Notes under the pieces: generated by a model
Databases searched by the model: none
What the model was told of the DNA's origin: nothing
Seen by the model: the letters and a program-made list of their open reading frames with translations, nothing else
DNA from: Thiogranum sp.
GTDB lineage: Bacteria > Pseudomonadota > Gammaproteobacteria > DSM-19610
DNA: 64,000 nt
Assembly (NCBI GenBank): GCA_030148915.1
Contig: JASBSN010000009.1
Span: 1 to 64,000 of the forward strand
Direction of reading: 5' to 3'
Part shown: piece after piece, positions 56,306 to 64,000 of the stretch
How positions within the stretch are numbered: position 1 is the first letter of the stretch
Layout: each line of letters begins with the position of its first letter
Position numbers and translations under genes: made by a program

Positions 56306-57451
56306 ATGCAGACACTCCGACAGCTATTCATCCTCTTCACGTTTCTCGGGTTTTTTATCCAAAATGCGGCGCTCGCCGCAACCCCGATCCCCAAACCGCC
56401 GGCGGTTGGCGCCAAGGGTTATCTGGTGGAGGATTTCAACAGCGCTCAGGCTATCGCCGAGAAAAACGCCGACCAGCAGCTGGAACCCGCCAGTATCACC
56501 AAACTGATGTCGGCCTATGTGGTGTTCCGGGAGATTCGCGACGGGTCACTGTCGCTGTCGGACAAGGTGCGTATCAGCGAAAAAGCCTGGCGCACGCCGG
56601 GCTCACGGATGTTTGTCGAAGTCGACACCCAGGTCAGTGTCGCCGATCTCATCAAGGGCATGATTATTCAGTCCGGCAACGATGCCACCGTGGCGTTGGC
56701 CGAGCAGGTCGCCGGCAGCGAAGACAGCTTCGCCGCGTTGATGAATCAGCACGCCCAGCGACTCGGTATGAAACACAGCCATTTCGTCAACAGCACCGGT
56801 CTGCCGGATAAAGAGCACTACACTACGGCGCACGATATCGCCATCATTGCCCGTGCCCTGATCAACGAATTCCCGGAATACTACCGCTGGTACTCGGAGA
56901 AAAAGTACACCTATAACAAAATCACCCAGTACAACCGCAACAAACTCCTGTGGCGGGACGAGTCGGTGGATGGGCTTAAAACCGGTCACACCGACTCGGC
57001 AGGCTACTGCCTGGTGACCTCTGCCGAGCGCGATGGCATGCGCCTGATCAGCGTGGTGCTGGGCACCAAGAGTGAAGAGGCTCGCGCCGATGCCAGTCAG
57101 ACCCTGCTGAACTACGGGTTTCGCTTCTTCGAAACCCATAAGCTGTACGACGCGGGCACCAAGTTAACCAGTACGCGAGTGTGGAAAGGCGCCGTCGACA
57201 ATGTCGAACTGGGACTGGCCAAGACCTTGTATGTCACGATCCCACGGGGAGAGTATAAAAATCTCGACGCCAGTATGCAGTTGAACCACCAGATCATCGC
57301 CCCGGTCGCCGACGGACAGGCGCTGGGCGAAGTGGTGGTGCGTCTGGGCGAACAGACTGTTGCCGACAAACAACTGGTCGCACTGCAGCCGATCGCCGAG
57401 GGCAGCTTCTGGCAGCGCATTACCGACGAAGCGCTGTTGTATTTCGAATAA
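56306..57451 (+). CDS. dacA: D-alanyl-D-alanine carboxypeptidase (PBP5/6 family)
   Basis: A 381-residue precursor with signal peptide. Active-site SITK starts at Ser63, SGN is in QSGNDATVALAEQ and KTG in GLKTGHTDSAG; a C-terminal domain with amphipathic anchor helix (FWQRITDEALLYF) tethers it to the membrane. It removes terminal D-Ala from pentapeptides. It is followed 1 bp later by the D-amino-acid transaminase gene. Confidence 0.95.
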   Translation: MQTLRQLFILFTFLGFFIQNAALAATPIPKPPAVGAKGYLVEDFNSAQAIAEKNADQQLEPASITKLMSAYVVFREIRDGSLSLSDKVRISEKAWRTPGSRMFVEVDTQVSVADLIKGMIIQSGNDATVALAEQVAGSEDSFAALMNQHAQRLGMKHSHFVNSTGLPDKEHYTTAHDIAIIARALINEFPEYYRWYSEKKYTYNKITQYNRNKLLWRDESVDGLKTGHTDSAGYCLVTSAERDGMRLISVVLGTKSEEARADASQTLLNYGFRFFETHKLYDAGTKLTSTRVWKGAVDNVELGLAKTLYVTIPRGEYKNLDASMQLNHQIIAPVADGQALGEVVVRLGEQTVADKQLVALQPIAEGSFWQRITDEALLYFE

Positions 57452-57452
57452 C

Positions 57453-58331
57453 GTGTCCTGGGTCTACCTGAACGGCGCCTTCCTGCCCCAGGAACAAGCC
57501 TGCGTCCCGGTTACAGACCGCGGTTTTCTCTTCGGTGACGGCGTCTATGAAGTGATTCCGGCCTATGGCGGGCGCTTATTTCGCTGGCCCCATCATCTGC
57601 AGCGCTTGCAAAACAGCCTCGACGGTATTCGCCTGGCGAACCCATTGAGTAGCGCCGCATGGCTTGAGATTCTCGAACAACTGCTGCTGCGCAACCGCGA
57701 GAGCGCCGGCGCGGATAACGATCAGGCGGTATACCTGCAAGTCACACGCGGCAGTGCCGCCAGACGCGACCATTGTTTTCCCGAAAACACCGTACCCACT
57801 GTCTATGCCCTCAGCAATCCCATCCCGGCGCCAGATCCGGCGCTGGCCCGCGAAGGTATCGCGGCCGTGACATTGGAGGACAACCGCTGGGCGCGCTGTG
57901 ACATCAAAGCGATCACGCTGCTCGCCAACGTTCTGCTGCGCCAGCAGGCAGTGGACAGCGGGGCATCCGAAGCGATTCTGAGCCGCGGCGGCAAAGTGAT
58001 CGAAGGAACCTCGAGCAACATTTTTGTGGTCCGCGACAGGCTGCTCAGTACGCCACCGAAAAGCGCGCACATGCTTCCCGGCATTACCCGAGACCTGGTG
58101 CTGGAGCTGGCGGCACAGCACCAGATCGACTGTGCACAAACCGATATCGAAGTGGCGTCGCTCGAGCACGCCGAGGAAATCTGGATTACCAGTTCGACGC
58201 GTGAAATCGTACCGGTGACGCGCTTGAACCAACGCGCGGTCGGCGACGGCACGCCGGGGCCGCTGTGGGAACGCATGAGTGGGCTGTATCGTGACTATAA
58301 AGCCGCGGTGCGGGCCGGTCGCGCGCAATAG
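57453..58331 (+). CDS. dat: D-amino acid aminotransferase (class IV PLP enzyme)
   Basis: A 292-residue fold-type IV transaminase. VTDRGFLFGDGVYEVIPAYGG near the N-terminus and the PLP Lys in CDIKAITLLANVL with EGTSSNIFVV downstream match D-alanine transaminases, which interconvert D-Ala and D-Glu. Branched-chain or other class IV specificity cannot be excluded. GTG start begins just after the dacA stop; no clear ribosome site, so coupling is likely. Confidence 0.88.
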   Translation: MSWVYLNGAFLPQEQACVPVTDRGFLFGDGVYEVIPAYGGRLFRWPHHLQRLQNSLDGIRLANPLSSAAWLEILEQLLLRNRESAGADNDQAVYLQVTRGSAARRDHCFPENTVPTVYALSNPIPAPDPALAREGIAAVTLEDNRWARCDIKAITLLANVLLRQQAVDSGASEAILSRGGKVIEGTSSNIFVVRDRLLSTPPKSAHMLPGITRDLVLELAAQHQIDCAQTDIEVASLEHAEEIWITSSTREIVPVTRLNQRAVGDGTPGPLWERMSGLYRDYKAAVRAGRAQ

Positions 58332-58474
58332 CCGCTCAGTACGTGATGCGCCGCATCCGGGAAACGCATCGCGCCATCGGCACTTTGCGCGAGCAGGCCG
58401 AGGCGCTGGCAAATAACAGCGCCAAACCGCACCGACCTGCCAGCCCAATCAGGGTATCACGGCAAAATGACCTT

Positions 58475-58813
58475 CTAGAGCGTGATCACCTGATCCGGCG
58501 GGTTACCGGCGAGTGCGCCGTAGAGATTGGGAAAGCAGCCGACGCTCGCTCCGTCGACCAGTTTGTCGGTGATGTCGCGCTCATCGCAACACTGGTCGCA
58601 GCCCATCAATAGAATATTTTTTTCTTTTGCCACCCGCGCCAACCGTTCGCCGATCGGGTTGCCTTGGAGCAGAACATAGCAATTGTCTTCAAAGAAAAAC
58701 ATCCCCACCACGTCGACACCGTGGGCGTCGTTTTCAAGCTGCGGCAGAATCATCTTGCCTAATTTGTAAGAGACCGTATGGCCCTGAGTGGAAAAAATAT
58801 AGGCGATTTTCAT
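58475..58813 (-). CDS. DsrE-family protein with CxxCC motif
   Basis: A 112-residue DsrE-fold protein. MKIAYIFSTQGHTVSYKL is the fold start; MGCDQCCDERD holds the expected active-site cysteine region with three cysteines. It resembles the SaoD-type DsrE relatives. Cytoplasmic persulfide transfer is plausible. AAGGAGGT 4 bp before the ATG is a strong ribosome site. Confidence 0.82.
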   Translation of the reverse strand: MKIAYIFSTQGHTVSYKLGKMILPQLENDAHGVDVVGMFFFEDNCYVLLQGNPIGERLARVAKEKNILLMGCDQCCDERDITDKLVDGASVGCFPNLYGALAGNPPDQVITL

Positions 58814-58900
58814 GACTACCTCCTTATCCGGCGCCGATAATAACCCAATGGCGGTACTCGCAACCAGCGCACGAGCGGGAGCAGCTGCAACCGGAAACCT

Positions 58901-60067
58901 TCACTCCCTGTTTGACTGTCGCTGGCAGCGGCACCAGGTGCAGTCACAGCCCGCGTGAAGTTCCAGCACAGACGGGTAATGGCGCGAGAGGTATAAGTCG
59001 TACCAGAGCTGTTTCCAACGGCGCGGCGCGTAGGCACGGCGCATTCGCTTCCGGATATCCGCCTCAGCGGGATAGCGCATTAACAGCTTCCGGTAACCGG
59101 CATCGCCCAAGCGACCGTAAAACCAGCGGTTGCACGCGGCGCTCTTGTGATAGCCGCGCAATCGGCGTCGGTAAAAGGCCGTATAGGCGCCGGGCGAACG
59201 CTCCGCCAAGGCCCGGCCTGCAGCGGCACCTGAGAGCAGCGCCGAACGGATGCCAAAACCAAACAGGGGGTCCTGGATTCCAGCCGCTTCACCGGCATAC
59301 AGAATGCCGCCTTTCGATAGCGCCTTCGGCAGGCCGAAATTACCGCTACCACCGAAGCGCCGGGGCGCGTCCAGACGAATGCCGACTCTGTCGGAGAAAA
59401 ACTCGACACAGCGCTGGAGATACACGCGTTCCCGGTGAAAATCCCGGAACAGACAAGTCGCAAGCGTGGCGCGGCCGCCACTGATCAGTAGGTAAGCGTA
59501 ACCGCCCGGCGCGAGCTGGTCCGATATCGCGGCATAGGCCGCGTCCGCCCGGTCAGTGCCAAATAAATAACCGACCGCGACGGCATCGGCACGATGTGGA
59601 CCAGCGGTCACAACCCCGCCCTGTGGCAGGCGAGCAACGCTTTCATTAAAGCGAATTTCAACCCCGGCGACCAGCGCTTGCTGTTTTAGGCACTGGTCCA
59701 ATGTACCGCTGTCGGGTCCGCGGCGCAGCAGGTAGAACAGCGGCTCGGTTGAGCGCACGCGCCGCTCGCCACCTCCAGGACCAAAGCAGACCACTTCGCT
59801 GAATGGCGTAACTTCAAAATCCGTCTTCACGCCAAGTTGGTGGAGTTCCTGCAACACATCGGTTTCCGTAGTCCAATTCTCCAGCCCCTGGAAATCACCG
59901 TGAAAACGGTGACCTACATCACTTTTGCGCTCGTAGACGCGGGCCCGTGCCCCGGCTTTTACCACCGCCAGCGCAGCGCTCAGGCCAGCCGGTCCGGCAC
60001 CCGAAATTTCGATCACAGCGCTGTGCGTGCGGTTCGTTTTCAATCGCCCCCTATCCAGCACCCTCAC
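58901..60067 (-). CDS. FAD-dependent oxidoreductase, geranylgeranyl-reductase-like
   Basis: The 388-residue protein has the FAD-binding GAGPAGLSAALAV near residue 24 and the second FAD motif around GGILYAGEAAGIQDPLFGFG. This is the layout of the geranylgeranyl reductase / aromatic hydroxylase-like family. The C-terminus ends with CDCTWCRC, a cysteine cluster that could bind metal or an iron-sulfur cluster. The start is uncertain (GTG 60067 or TTG 60043). It follows petA by 15 bp, and the partner is unknown. Confidence 0.78.
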   Translation of the reverse strand: MRVLDRGRLKTNRTHSAVIEISGAGPAGLSAALAVVKAGARARVYERKSDVGHRFHGDFQGLENWTTETDVLQELHQLGVKTDFEVTPFSEVVCFGPGGGERRVRSTEPLFYLLRRGPDSGTLDQCLKQQALVAGVEIRFNESVARLPQGGVVTAGPHRADAVAVGYLFGTDRADAAYAAISDQLAPGGYAYLLISGGRATLATCLFRDFHRERVYLQRCVEFFSDRVGIRLDAPRRFGGSGNFGLPKALSKGGILYAGEAAGIQDPLFGFGIRSALLSGAAAGRALAERSPGAYTAFYRRRLRGYHKSAACNRWFYGRLGDAGYRKLLMRYPAEADIRKRMRRAYAPRRWKQLWYDLYLSRHYPSVLELHAGCDCTWCRCQRQSNRE

Positions 60068-60082
60068 AAGCGGGTACGCAGT

Positions 60083-60714
60083 TCACGATTTTCCAGGCTG
60101 ATCACCGTCCACCCCGACCTCGATCAAGGTGTTAGACAGGTAGTGGTAAGGAGGCACGACCAGATTGCTTGGTGCCGGCACATTTTTGAACACCCGGCCG
60201 GCGAAATCGAATCGCGAGCCGTGACAGGGGCAGAAGTAACCACCCGGCCAGTCAGGCCCGAGATCCGCGGCCGCCACCTCCGGGCGGAACAGGGGCACAC
60301 ACCCCAGGTGAGTACAGATACCGATGACGACGAAATAGTCGGGACGCCGGGAACGCAGCGCATTGCGGGCATAGGCGGGTTGTTGCGTTGCCACCGACGA
60401 GTCAGGGTCTAACAGACGCCGGCGCAGCCCGTCACTTTGTAACGTTTGCAGCATGTTCTCGCTGCGGTACAGCACCCACACCGGCTTGCCGCGCCACGCC
60501 ACCGCTATCTGCTGACCGGGCTGCAATTTACTGATATCGACCTTGACCGGTGCCCCGGCCGCCCGAGCGCGCTCGCTCGGCAGCCAGGACTCAATAAAAG
60601 GCACGCTGAGAATAGCGAGTCCCGCCGCGCCGACCACGGTGGTAGTCGCAATCAACAAGCGCCGGCGCGTAGGTTCACCGCAGAGTCATCTACTGTCTGC
60701 TCGGCCTGTTTCAT
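60083..60714 (-). pseudogene. petA: Rieske iron-sulfur protein PetA with apparent frameshift
   Basis: The main frame (60083-60658) has the Rieske motifs CTHLGC and CPCHGS and the N-terminal membrane anchor of cytochrome bc1 Rieske proteins. An ATG at 60714 starts MKQAEQTVDDSAVNLR but ends at a TGA near 60655. One missing base in the GC-rich tract at about 60661-60670 would join NLR to RRLLIATTTVVGAAG, restoring a twin-arginine signal. The shift may be real, a sequencing error, or the gene may start at TTG 60658. petB and petC do not follow. Confidence 0.8.
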
Positions 60715-61134
60715 ATCGGTACCTATAGGTGCTTACACGCTGTAATCATAAAGATAAGTGCGGCGCAGCGGCGTACAGGGTTGGTCGAGAATTTCGAAAT
60801 CAGCGTGCTTCATGGCAGAACTGACATCGCTGATACGAGCGAGTTCACCGACAGAGGAAACATATTGAATAATAAAACGCGGGAGTGGCGTCGCGGAGCG
60901 AATCAGGCGCGCCGTGACTCCAAGCCTGGACAGCCGCGAACATGCGCAGCGCCTCACCCTTGACCCGGCAGATAACAGGCGTTACTTCAATGAAAAAATT
61001 ATAGCAAGCGAGGCTCTGGCCCTGCATTGATACAAATCAACTACTCTGCTTTTTTTGTATCCCACCGTCGCTATATTGGGCCGACACCCGCCCTATGCAG
61101 GCGGGTCACCGGCCTCGTGTTTTAGGCGCCTTGG
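60715..61134. other. Leader region upstream of petA
   Basis: Apart from the FNR-type promoter at 60998-61040 I see no firm gene. Minus-strand frames of 26-74 codons exist, one with a GTGAGG site before ATG near 60944, but none is recognisable. CCCGCC with GGCGGG (about 61088-61106) forms a hairpin without a T-run, possibly ending the 61135-61503 transcript. Confidence 0.4.
60998..61040 (-). promoter_or_regulatory. FNR/ANR-type class II promoter
   Basis: TTGATACAAATCAA at 61027-61040 is a perfect match to TTGAT-N4-ATCAA. On the minus strand a TATAAT (60998-61003) lies 23 bp downstream, which places the site near -41.5, the geometry of FNR class II activation. The nearest downstream gene is petA at 60714. 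Oxygen-responsive control of petA and the FAD oxidoreductase is inference. Confidence 0.78.
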
Positions 61135-61503
61135 TTAATACACATAGGACCAGTCATAGGACGGCGCAATATGAGTTTCAACCAGCATTTCCGTCAGGTG
61201 GCCCATCACACGTACGTTTTTGCTGAGCTCTTCCGGTGTCAGGGGGCGGCCCTGGTCGGCCGCTTTGACGTTGGCGTCGTTGAGGTGCTGAAGGATTTCC
61301 GCCATCAGCTTGAGATGTTGGTCACGGGCCTTGGCAGCCTGTTCACGGGTGGCAGTATTATTACGCGATTCCTTGAATGCTGTTTCGCACTGCTGCAGTT
61401 TCTGCTCCAGCGGATAATCTGCCGCCAAAACGGTGTGACTGGCCAACGCAAACAACCCGGGAATCAGGCAAGCGAATACAAATGATGACAGCTTGTTTTT
61501 CAT
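61135..61503 (-). CDS. Hypothetical periplasmic helical protein
   Basis: A 122-residue precursor with a Sec signal peptide (cleavage near VLAADY) and a helical mature part resembling small four-helix proteins, with a single Cys (QCETAF) and no heme motif. The C-terminal Tyr/Trp-rich PSYDWSYVY is notable. GAGGAGAAAG before the ATG. Function unknown. Confidence 0.65.
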   Translation of the reverse strand: MKNKLSSFVFACLIPGLFALASHTVLAADYPLEQKLQQCETAFKESRNNTATREQAAKARDQHLKLMAEILQHLNDANVKAADQGRPLTPEELSKNVRVMGHLTEMLVETHIAPSYDWSYVY

Positions 61504-61709
61504 CGAACTTTCTCCTCGTGAAAAGTTATTATGGCCACGCAGGGACCAGACCGGGGCAGCTTTCTTTCGTGCTATTCTTTAAATCTAGAGACATTGCGCC
61601 TTGAAAATATTCCCTTTTACAGAGAAATATTTTTCAAGCCAGCACAACAATCGCTGCTATTCCTCTCTGATTATAATATACAGGGAGATTCCCACAGCCT
61701 GCAGGGCGG

Positions 61710-62423
61710 TTACAACCGTGTGTTCGCCATGTGCTGAGCTAAATTTACTGCCCGTCGAGACAGGCGGGCGCCCCCTGGCGCCGTTACGCCTTGCACAGAG
61801 GGCAACCGCGCAGTATCCAGACCCACCACTGTTGCGCCCGATTGACCGCCGCCAGGCTTGAGAACAGAGACGGCGAGGTTATTGTCGAGGAGGTGAGTGC
61901 CAAGTCGCACACGCAAGACCGTGGACGACGGTTTTCGCTTCACGCCTGGCTGACGAAACAAAAATCCCAGCGCATCGCCAGCCTCAGCCGCTCGTTGCAG
62001 ACGGCACAGGACGGCGGCGTCATCGACCATCGGCCAGGCCAGCACGGCGGCGCAGTTTCCCAGGCGCAGGCTTTCCTCGACCACCGCCAAGCCATCCTGC
62101 TGCGCCGAAGGGTAAACCAACAACAGCCGCGACAGATCGACACCGGCGGCGGCCAGCGCCGGCGCATCAAGTCTTTGCGGGGGCGCCACCCAGCAGATCC
62201 AGCGCGCGCCCCGACTGAGCCGCGCCAGCGTCGGTAACAACAGGCGCAGACTGCCTGCACCGCGCCGGGAGAGCAGAATTTCACTCACACTGCCGCGCGG
62301 CCAACCACCACCCGGCAGCAGTTCATCGAGCTCGCCGTAGCCGGTCGACAGCGTCGCGGCAGACCCGGCAGGGTGGCCGGCCCGCCCGACGAGCGTGGGT
62401 GCTACGAGCGGACCGGTATTCAC
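61710..62423 (-). CDS. imuA: ImuA-like RecA/SulA superfamily protein
   Basis: The 237-residue protein resembles ImuA of the lexA-imuA-imuB-dnaE2 mutagenesis cassette: [20 protein letters not shown] and [20 protein letters not shown] in the RecA-like order, without a normal Walker A. The start overlaps the end of lexA (4 bp), so it belongs to the SOS unit. imuB and dnaE2 do not follow within this window; a SulA-type role is possible. Confidence 0.85.
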   Translation of the reverse strand: MNTGPLVAPTLVGRAGHPAGSAATLSTGYGELDELLPGGGWPRGSVSEILLSRRGAGSLRLLLPTLARLSRGARWICWVAPPQRLDAPALAAAGVDLSRLLLVYPSAQQDGLAVVEESLRLGNCAAVLAWPMVDDAAVLCRLQRAAEAGDALGFLFRQPGVKRKPSSTVLRVRLGTHLLDNNLAVSVLKPGGGQSGATVVGLDTARLPSVQGVTAPGGARLSRRAVNLAQHMANTRL

Positions 62424-63031
62424 AACGCCTGGTTACGCAAAATACCGACACCCAGCCCTTCTATCGCCAGATCGCGCTCGCGCAGATCCACCCGAATGGG
62501 CTCGAAGTCTTCGTTTTCCGGTAACAGGTAGACGATAGAACCGCGGCGGCGGAAACGCTTGACGGTAACTTCATCATCCAGGCGGGCAACCACGATCTGG
62601 CCGTTCTGCGCGGTGCGCGTACGGTGCACGGCGAGCAGATCGCCATCCATGATGCCGATATCTTTCATGCTCATACCGCTCACCCGCAAGAGATAATGGG
62701 CGCGCGGATGAAACAGGGCCGGATCGACCGGATAGTGGTCTTCGACGTGCTCCACCGCCAGTACCGGTTCGCCGGCGGCGACCCGCCCGACCACCGGGAT
62801 GCCCTCCGGTTCGCTATCTTCAACCAGCACCCGGATGCCCCGTGAAGAGCCCTGCAGCAGCTCGATGAACCCCTTGCGCTCGAGCGCGCGCAGGTGCTCC
62901 TCGGCGGCATTGGGGGAACGGAAACCGAACGCCGCGGCGATTTCCATGCGCGTCGGCGGATAGCCTTCGTCGTGAAGGTATTCCTGTATCAGCGCGAGGA
63001 TTTCGCCCTGGCGCGGAGTCAGATCATCCAT
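62420..63031 (-). CDS. lexA: SOS repressor LexA
   Basis: A 203-residue repressor: N-terminal winged HTH ([21 protein letters not shown]), cleavage site Ala86-Gly87 (RVAAGEPV), catalytic Ser121 in SGMSMKD and Lys158. It represses SOS genes until RecA-stimulated self-cleavage. Own LexA box lies 32 bp upstream. Confidence 0.97.
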   Translation of the reverse strand: MDDLTPRQGEILALIQEYLHDEGYPPTRMEIAAAFGFRSPNAAEEHLRALERKGFIELLQGSSRGIRVLVEDSEPEGIPVVGRVAAGEPVLAVEHVEDHYPVDPALFHPRAHYLLRVSGMSMKDIGIMDGDLLAVHRTRTAQNGQIVVARLDDEVTVKRFRRRGSIVYLLPENEDFEPIRVDLRERDLAIEGLGVGILRNQAL

Positions 63032-63062
63032 TGCGTCACCTGCTGGTTATTTATCCAGTATA

Positions 63063-63078
63063 CTGTGAGTATATACAG
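63063..63078 (-). promoter_or_regulatory. LexA box of lexA-imuA
   Basis: CTGTGAGTATATACAG fits CTGT-N8-ACAG. A partly overlapping CAGTATACTG at 63056-63065 may be a second half-conserved site. Autoregulation is expected. Confidence 0.9.
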
Positions 63079-63105
63079 GCTTTCTGCGGATGCAAGTAAA
63101 ACAGA

Positions 63106-63552
63106 TTATGTCTTTACCCCGTGAGCCTTCTCCCAGTCGTCCAAGTCTTTCAAGGTCAACTCAACCATCAGGTCCGGATTATTTGTCAGCAGTTCTTTTT
63201 TCTCCGGCGGTATGTCGACAATATCGCCCAGATGTTTTTCCGACCAGCGCGCGATATCGATCAGAAGATAAACCAGATCCTTGCCTCTGGCGGTCAGGTA
63301 ATAGAGTTTTCTTCTACCGCTCTCAGGGTGAGGAATGGAGGCAACCAGTTTCGCGGCTTCGAGTTTTTTCAAACGATCGGAAAGTATATTGCTGGAGATC
63401 CCCTCCTCTGAGCTCAGCATATCCTTATACTCGTGGCGATCCAGAAAGATTAAATCGCGAACAATAAGTAACGACCAGTGATCCCCAATGAGATCCAGCG
63501 CACAGGCCAACGGGCAGCCTGAGCGGTGCTTGTGGGCATTTTTTTTAACCAT
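63106..63552 (-). CDS. HxlR-family transcriptional regulator
   Basis: A 148-residue winged-helix protein with the HxlR pattern: CPLACALDLIGDHWSLLIVRDL, LSDRLKKLEAAKLV and YYLTARGKDL. Cys13 (SGCPLA) is conserved and often redox- or aldehyde-sensing. It is divergent from a membrane-protein gene across an operator-like dyad. Confidence 0.9.
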   Translation of the reverse strand: MVKKNAHKHRSGCPLACALDLIGDHWSLLIVRDLIFLDRHEYKDMLSSEEGISSNILSDRLKKLEAAKLVASIPHPESGRRKLYYLTARGKDLVYLLIDIARWSEKHLGDIVDIPPEKKELLTNNPDLMVELTLKDLDDWEKAHGVKT

Positions 63553-63554
63553 AG

Positions 63555-63608
63555 AATACTTGCATTATGCAATCAGTTGAACTACTATAATTCCATTATG
63601 CAAGTATT
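63555..63608. promoter_or_regulatory. Divergent promoter with dyad operator
   Basis: AATACTTGCAT (63555-63565) and ATGCAAGTATT (63598-63608) form an 11-bp inverted repeat; TTGCATTATGCAA at 63560-63572 is itself palindromic. A TATAAT at 63586-63591 lies between them for the rightward gene. Probably bound by the HxlR regulator. Confidence 0.7.
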
Positions 63609-63622
63609 GCGGAGGGCAGTAA

Positions 63623-64000
63623 ATGCTTAATTATCCGGAGGATATACGCTCCATGAAGCGGTTTGCACTAGCAACTCTGTCCTACTTTGTTATCACCCTG
63701 CTTTGGGCCTATCCATGGCACATTATTTGGTTTCACGAACGCTACGCTGAACTAGGGGCGATCACCCGCGCCGAGCCCATTGTGCCGCTGGGCATGGTCG
63801 CGATCATCATCCAGGGCGTAGTGATCGCCTATCTTTACCCCTTTTACTATCGCGGCGGCAACCCGGTGCTTGCGGGGATTAAATTCAGTCTGATTATTGG
63901 TCTGATGGTATATACGGTCATGGGTTTTGCCACTGCGGCGAAAATCCACATCGAGCCTGTTTCAAGTTTTCTGGCTTACCACACCGTTTTTCAACTCATT
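63623..64000 (+). CDS. Multi-span membrane protein, partial at window end
   Basis: An open frame runs to the window edge. GGAGGG before ATG 63623 and a second GGAGG before ATG 63653 both support starts. The product has at least three hydrophobic spans (LATLSYFVITLLWAYPWHII, VPLGMVAIIIQGVVIAYLYP, AGIKFSLIIGLMVYTVMGFA). Family not recognised; it is the likely target of the divergent HxlR regulator. Confidence 0.7.
   Translation, partial: MLNYPEDIRSMKRFALATLSYFVITLLWAYPWHIIWFHERYAELGAITRAEPIVPLGMVAIIIQGVVIAYLYPFYYRGGNPVLAGIKFSLIIGLMVYTVMGFATAAKIHIEPVSSFLAYHTVFQLI

Noticed and set aside
60733-60957. 74-codon minus-strand frame in the petA leader
   Set aside because: No ribosome site, no recognised family; it may be non-coding leader.

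Overview
The window is a bacterial chromosome segment, most likely from a gammaproteobacterium. The evidence is gene order and content: hemA-prfA-prmC divergent from a TPR lipoprotein-lolB-ispE-tRNA(Gln)-prs-rplY-pth-ychF block, gatCAB divergent from mreBCD-mrdA-rodA-mltB-rlpA-dacA, a fabA-fabB pair, hrpA, yajQ, typA and hslO. Small c-type cytochromes, DsrE-fold sulfur-relay-like proteins, a Rieske protein and a perfect FNR-type site suggest a respiratory, possibly sulfur-metabolising organism; this ecological reading is inference.

Layout. 1-0.4 kb: two long palindromic elements. 0.4-12.5 kb: Nudix hydrolase, PilZ protein, 2-hydroxyacid dehydrogenase, RRM protein, zapG-like gene, typA, YihY family, a lysine-rich histone-H1-like protein, a receiver protein with a degenerate GGDEF domain, yajQ, fabA and fabB. 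12.5-24.5 kb: hrpA, a Tat-DsrE protein followed by two monoheme cytochromes, a MerR-type regulator, a glycogen-binding-domain gene coupled to two unknown genes, a 33-residue membrane microprotein, marC, and a three-gene cassette (ABM domain, B12-binding domain, histidine kinase). 24.7-32.5 kb: a 7.7-kb genomic island in the 3' end of an elongator tRNA-Met gene, bounded by a 47-bp duplication. It carries a SET-domain protein, a PD-(D/E)XK nuclease-like protein, decayed nuclease and HEPN-like fragments, an M48 lipoprotein, a LecA-like secreted protein, an HTH protein behind a LexA box, and a CsrA paralogue; no integrase was recognised. 32.6-44.9 kb: translation, cofactor and envelope housekeeping genes plus an E1-like/JAMM pair. 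44.9-45.4 kb: a second pair of palindromic elements. 45.4-58.3 kb: gatCAB, then the rod-shape and peptidoglycan cluster ending with a D-amino-acid transaminase. 58.4-64 kb: DsrE-like gene, FAD oxidoreductase, a frameshifted Rieske gene downstream of an FNR-type promoter, lexA-imuA with its SOS box, and a HxlR regulator divergent from a membrane protein cut by the window end.

The most unusual feature is a family of four 83-85-nt elements (1-83, 197-281, 45106-45190, 45247-45329). Each has long, nearly or fully perfect complementary arms around a 27-nt core. The core is strongly conserved while the arms differ between copies, with arm changes matched on both sides. I do not recognise this as a named repeat family. 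Other points of interest are the SOS-wired tRNA island with its own CsrA, an mreC reading frame with no AUG, GUG or UUG start that includes its membrane anchor, a frameshifted solitary petA, and the short membrane microprotein gene.
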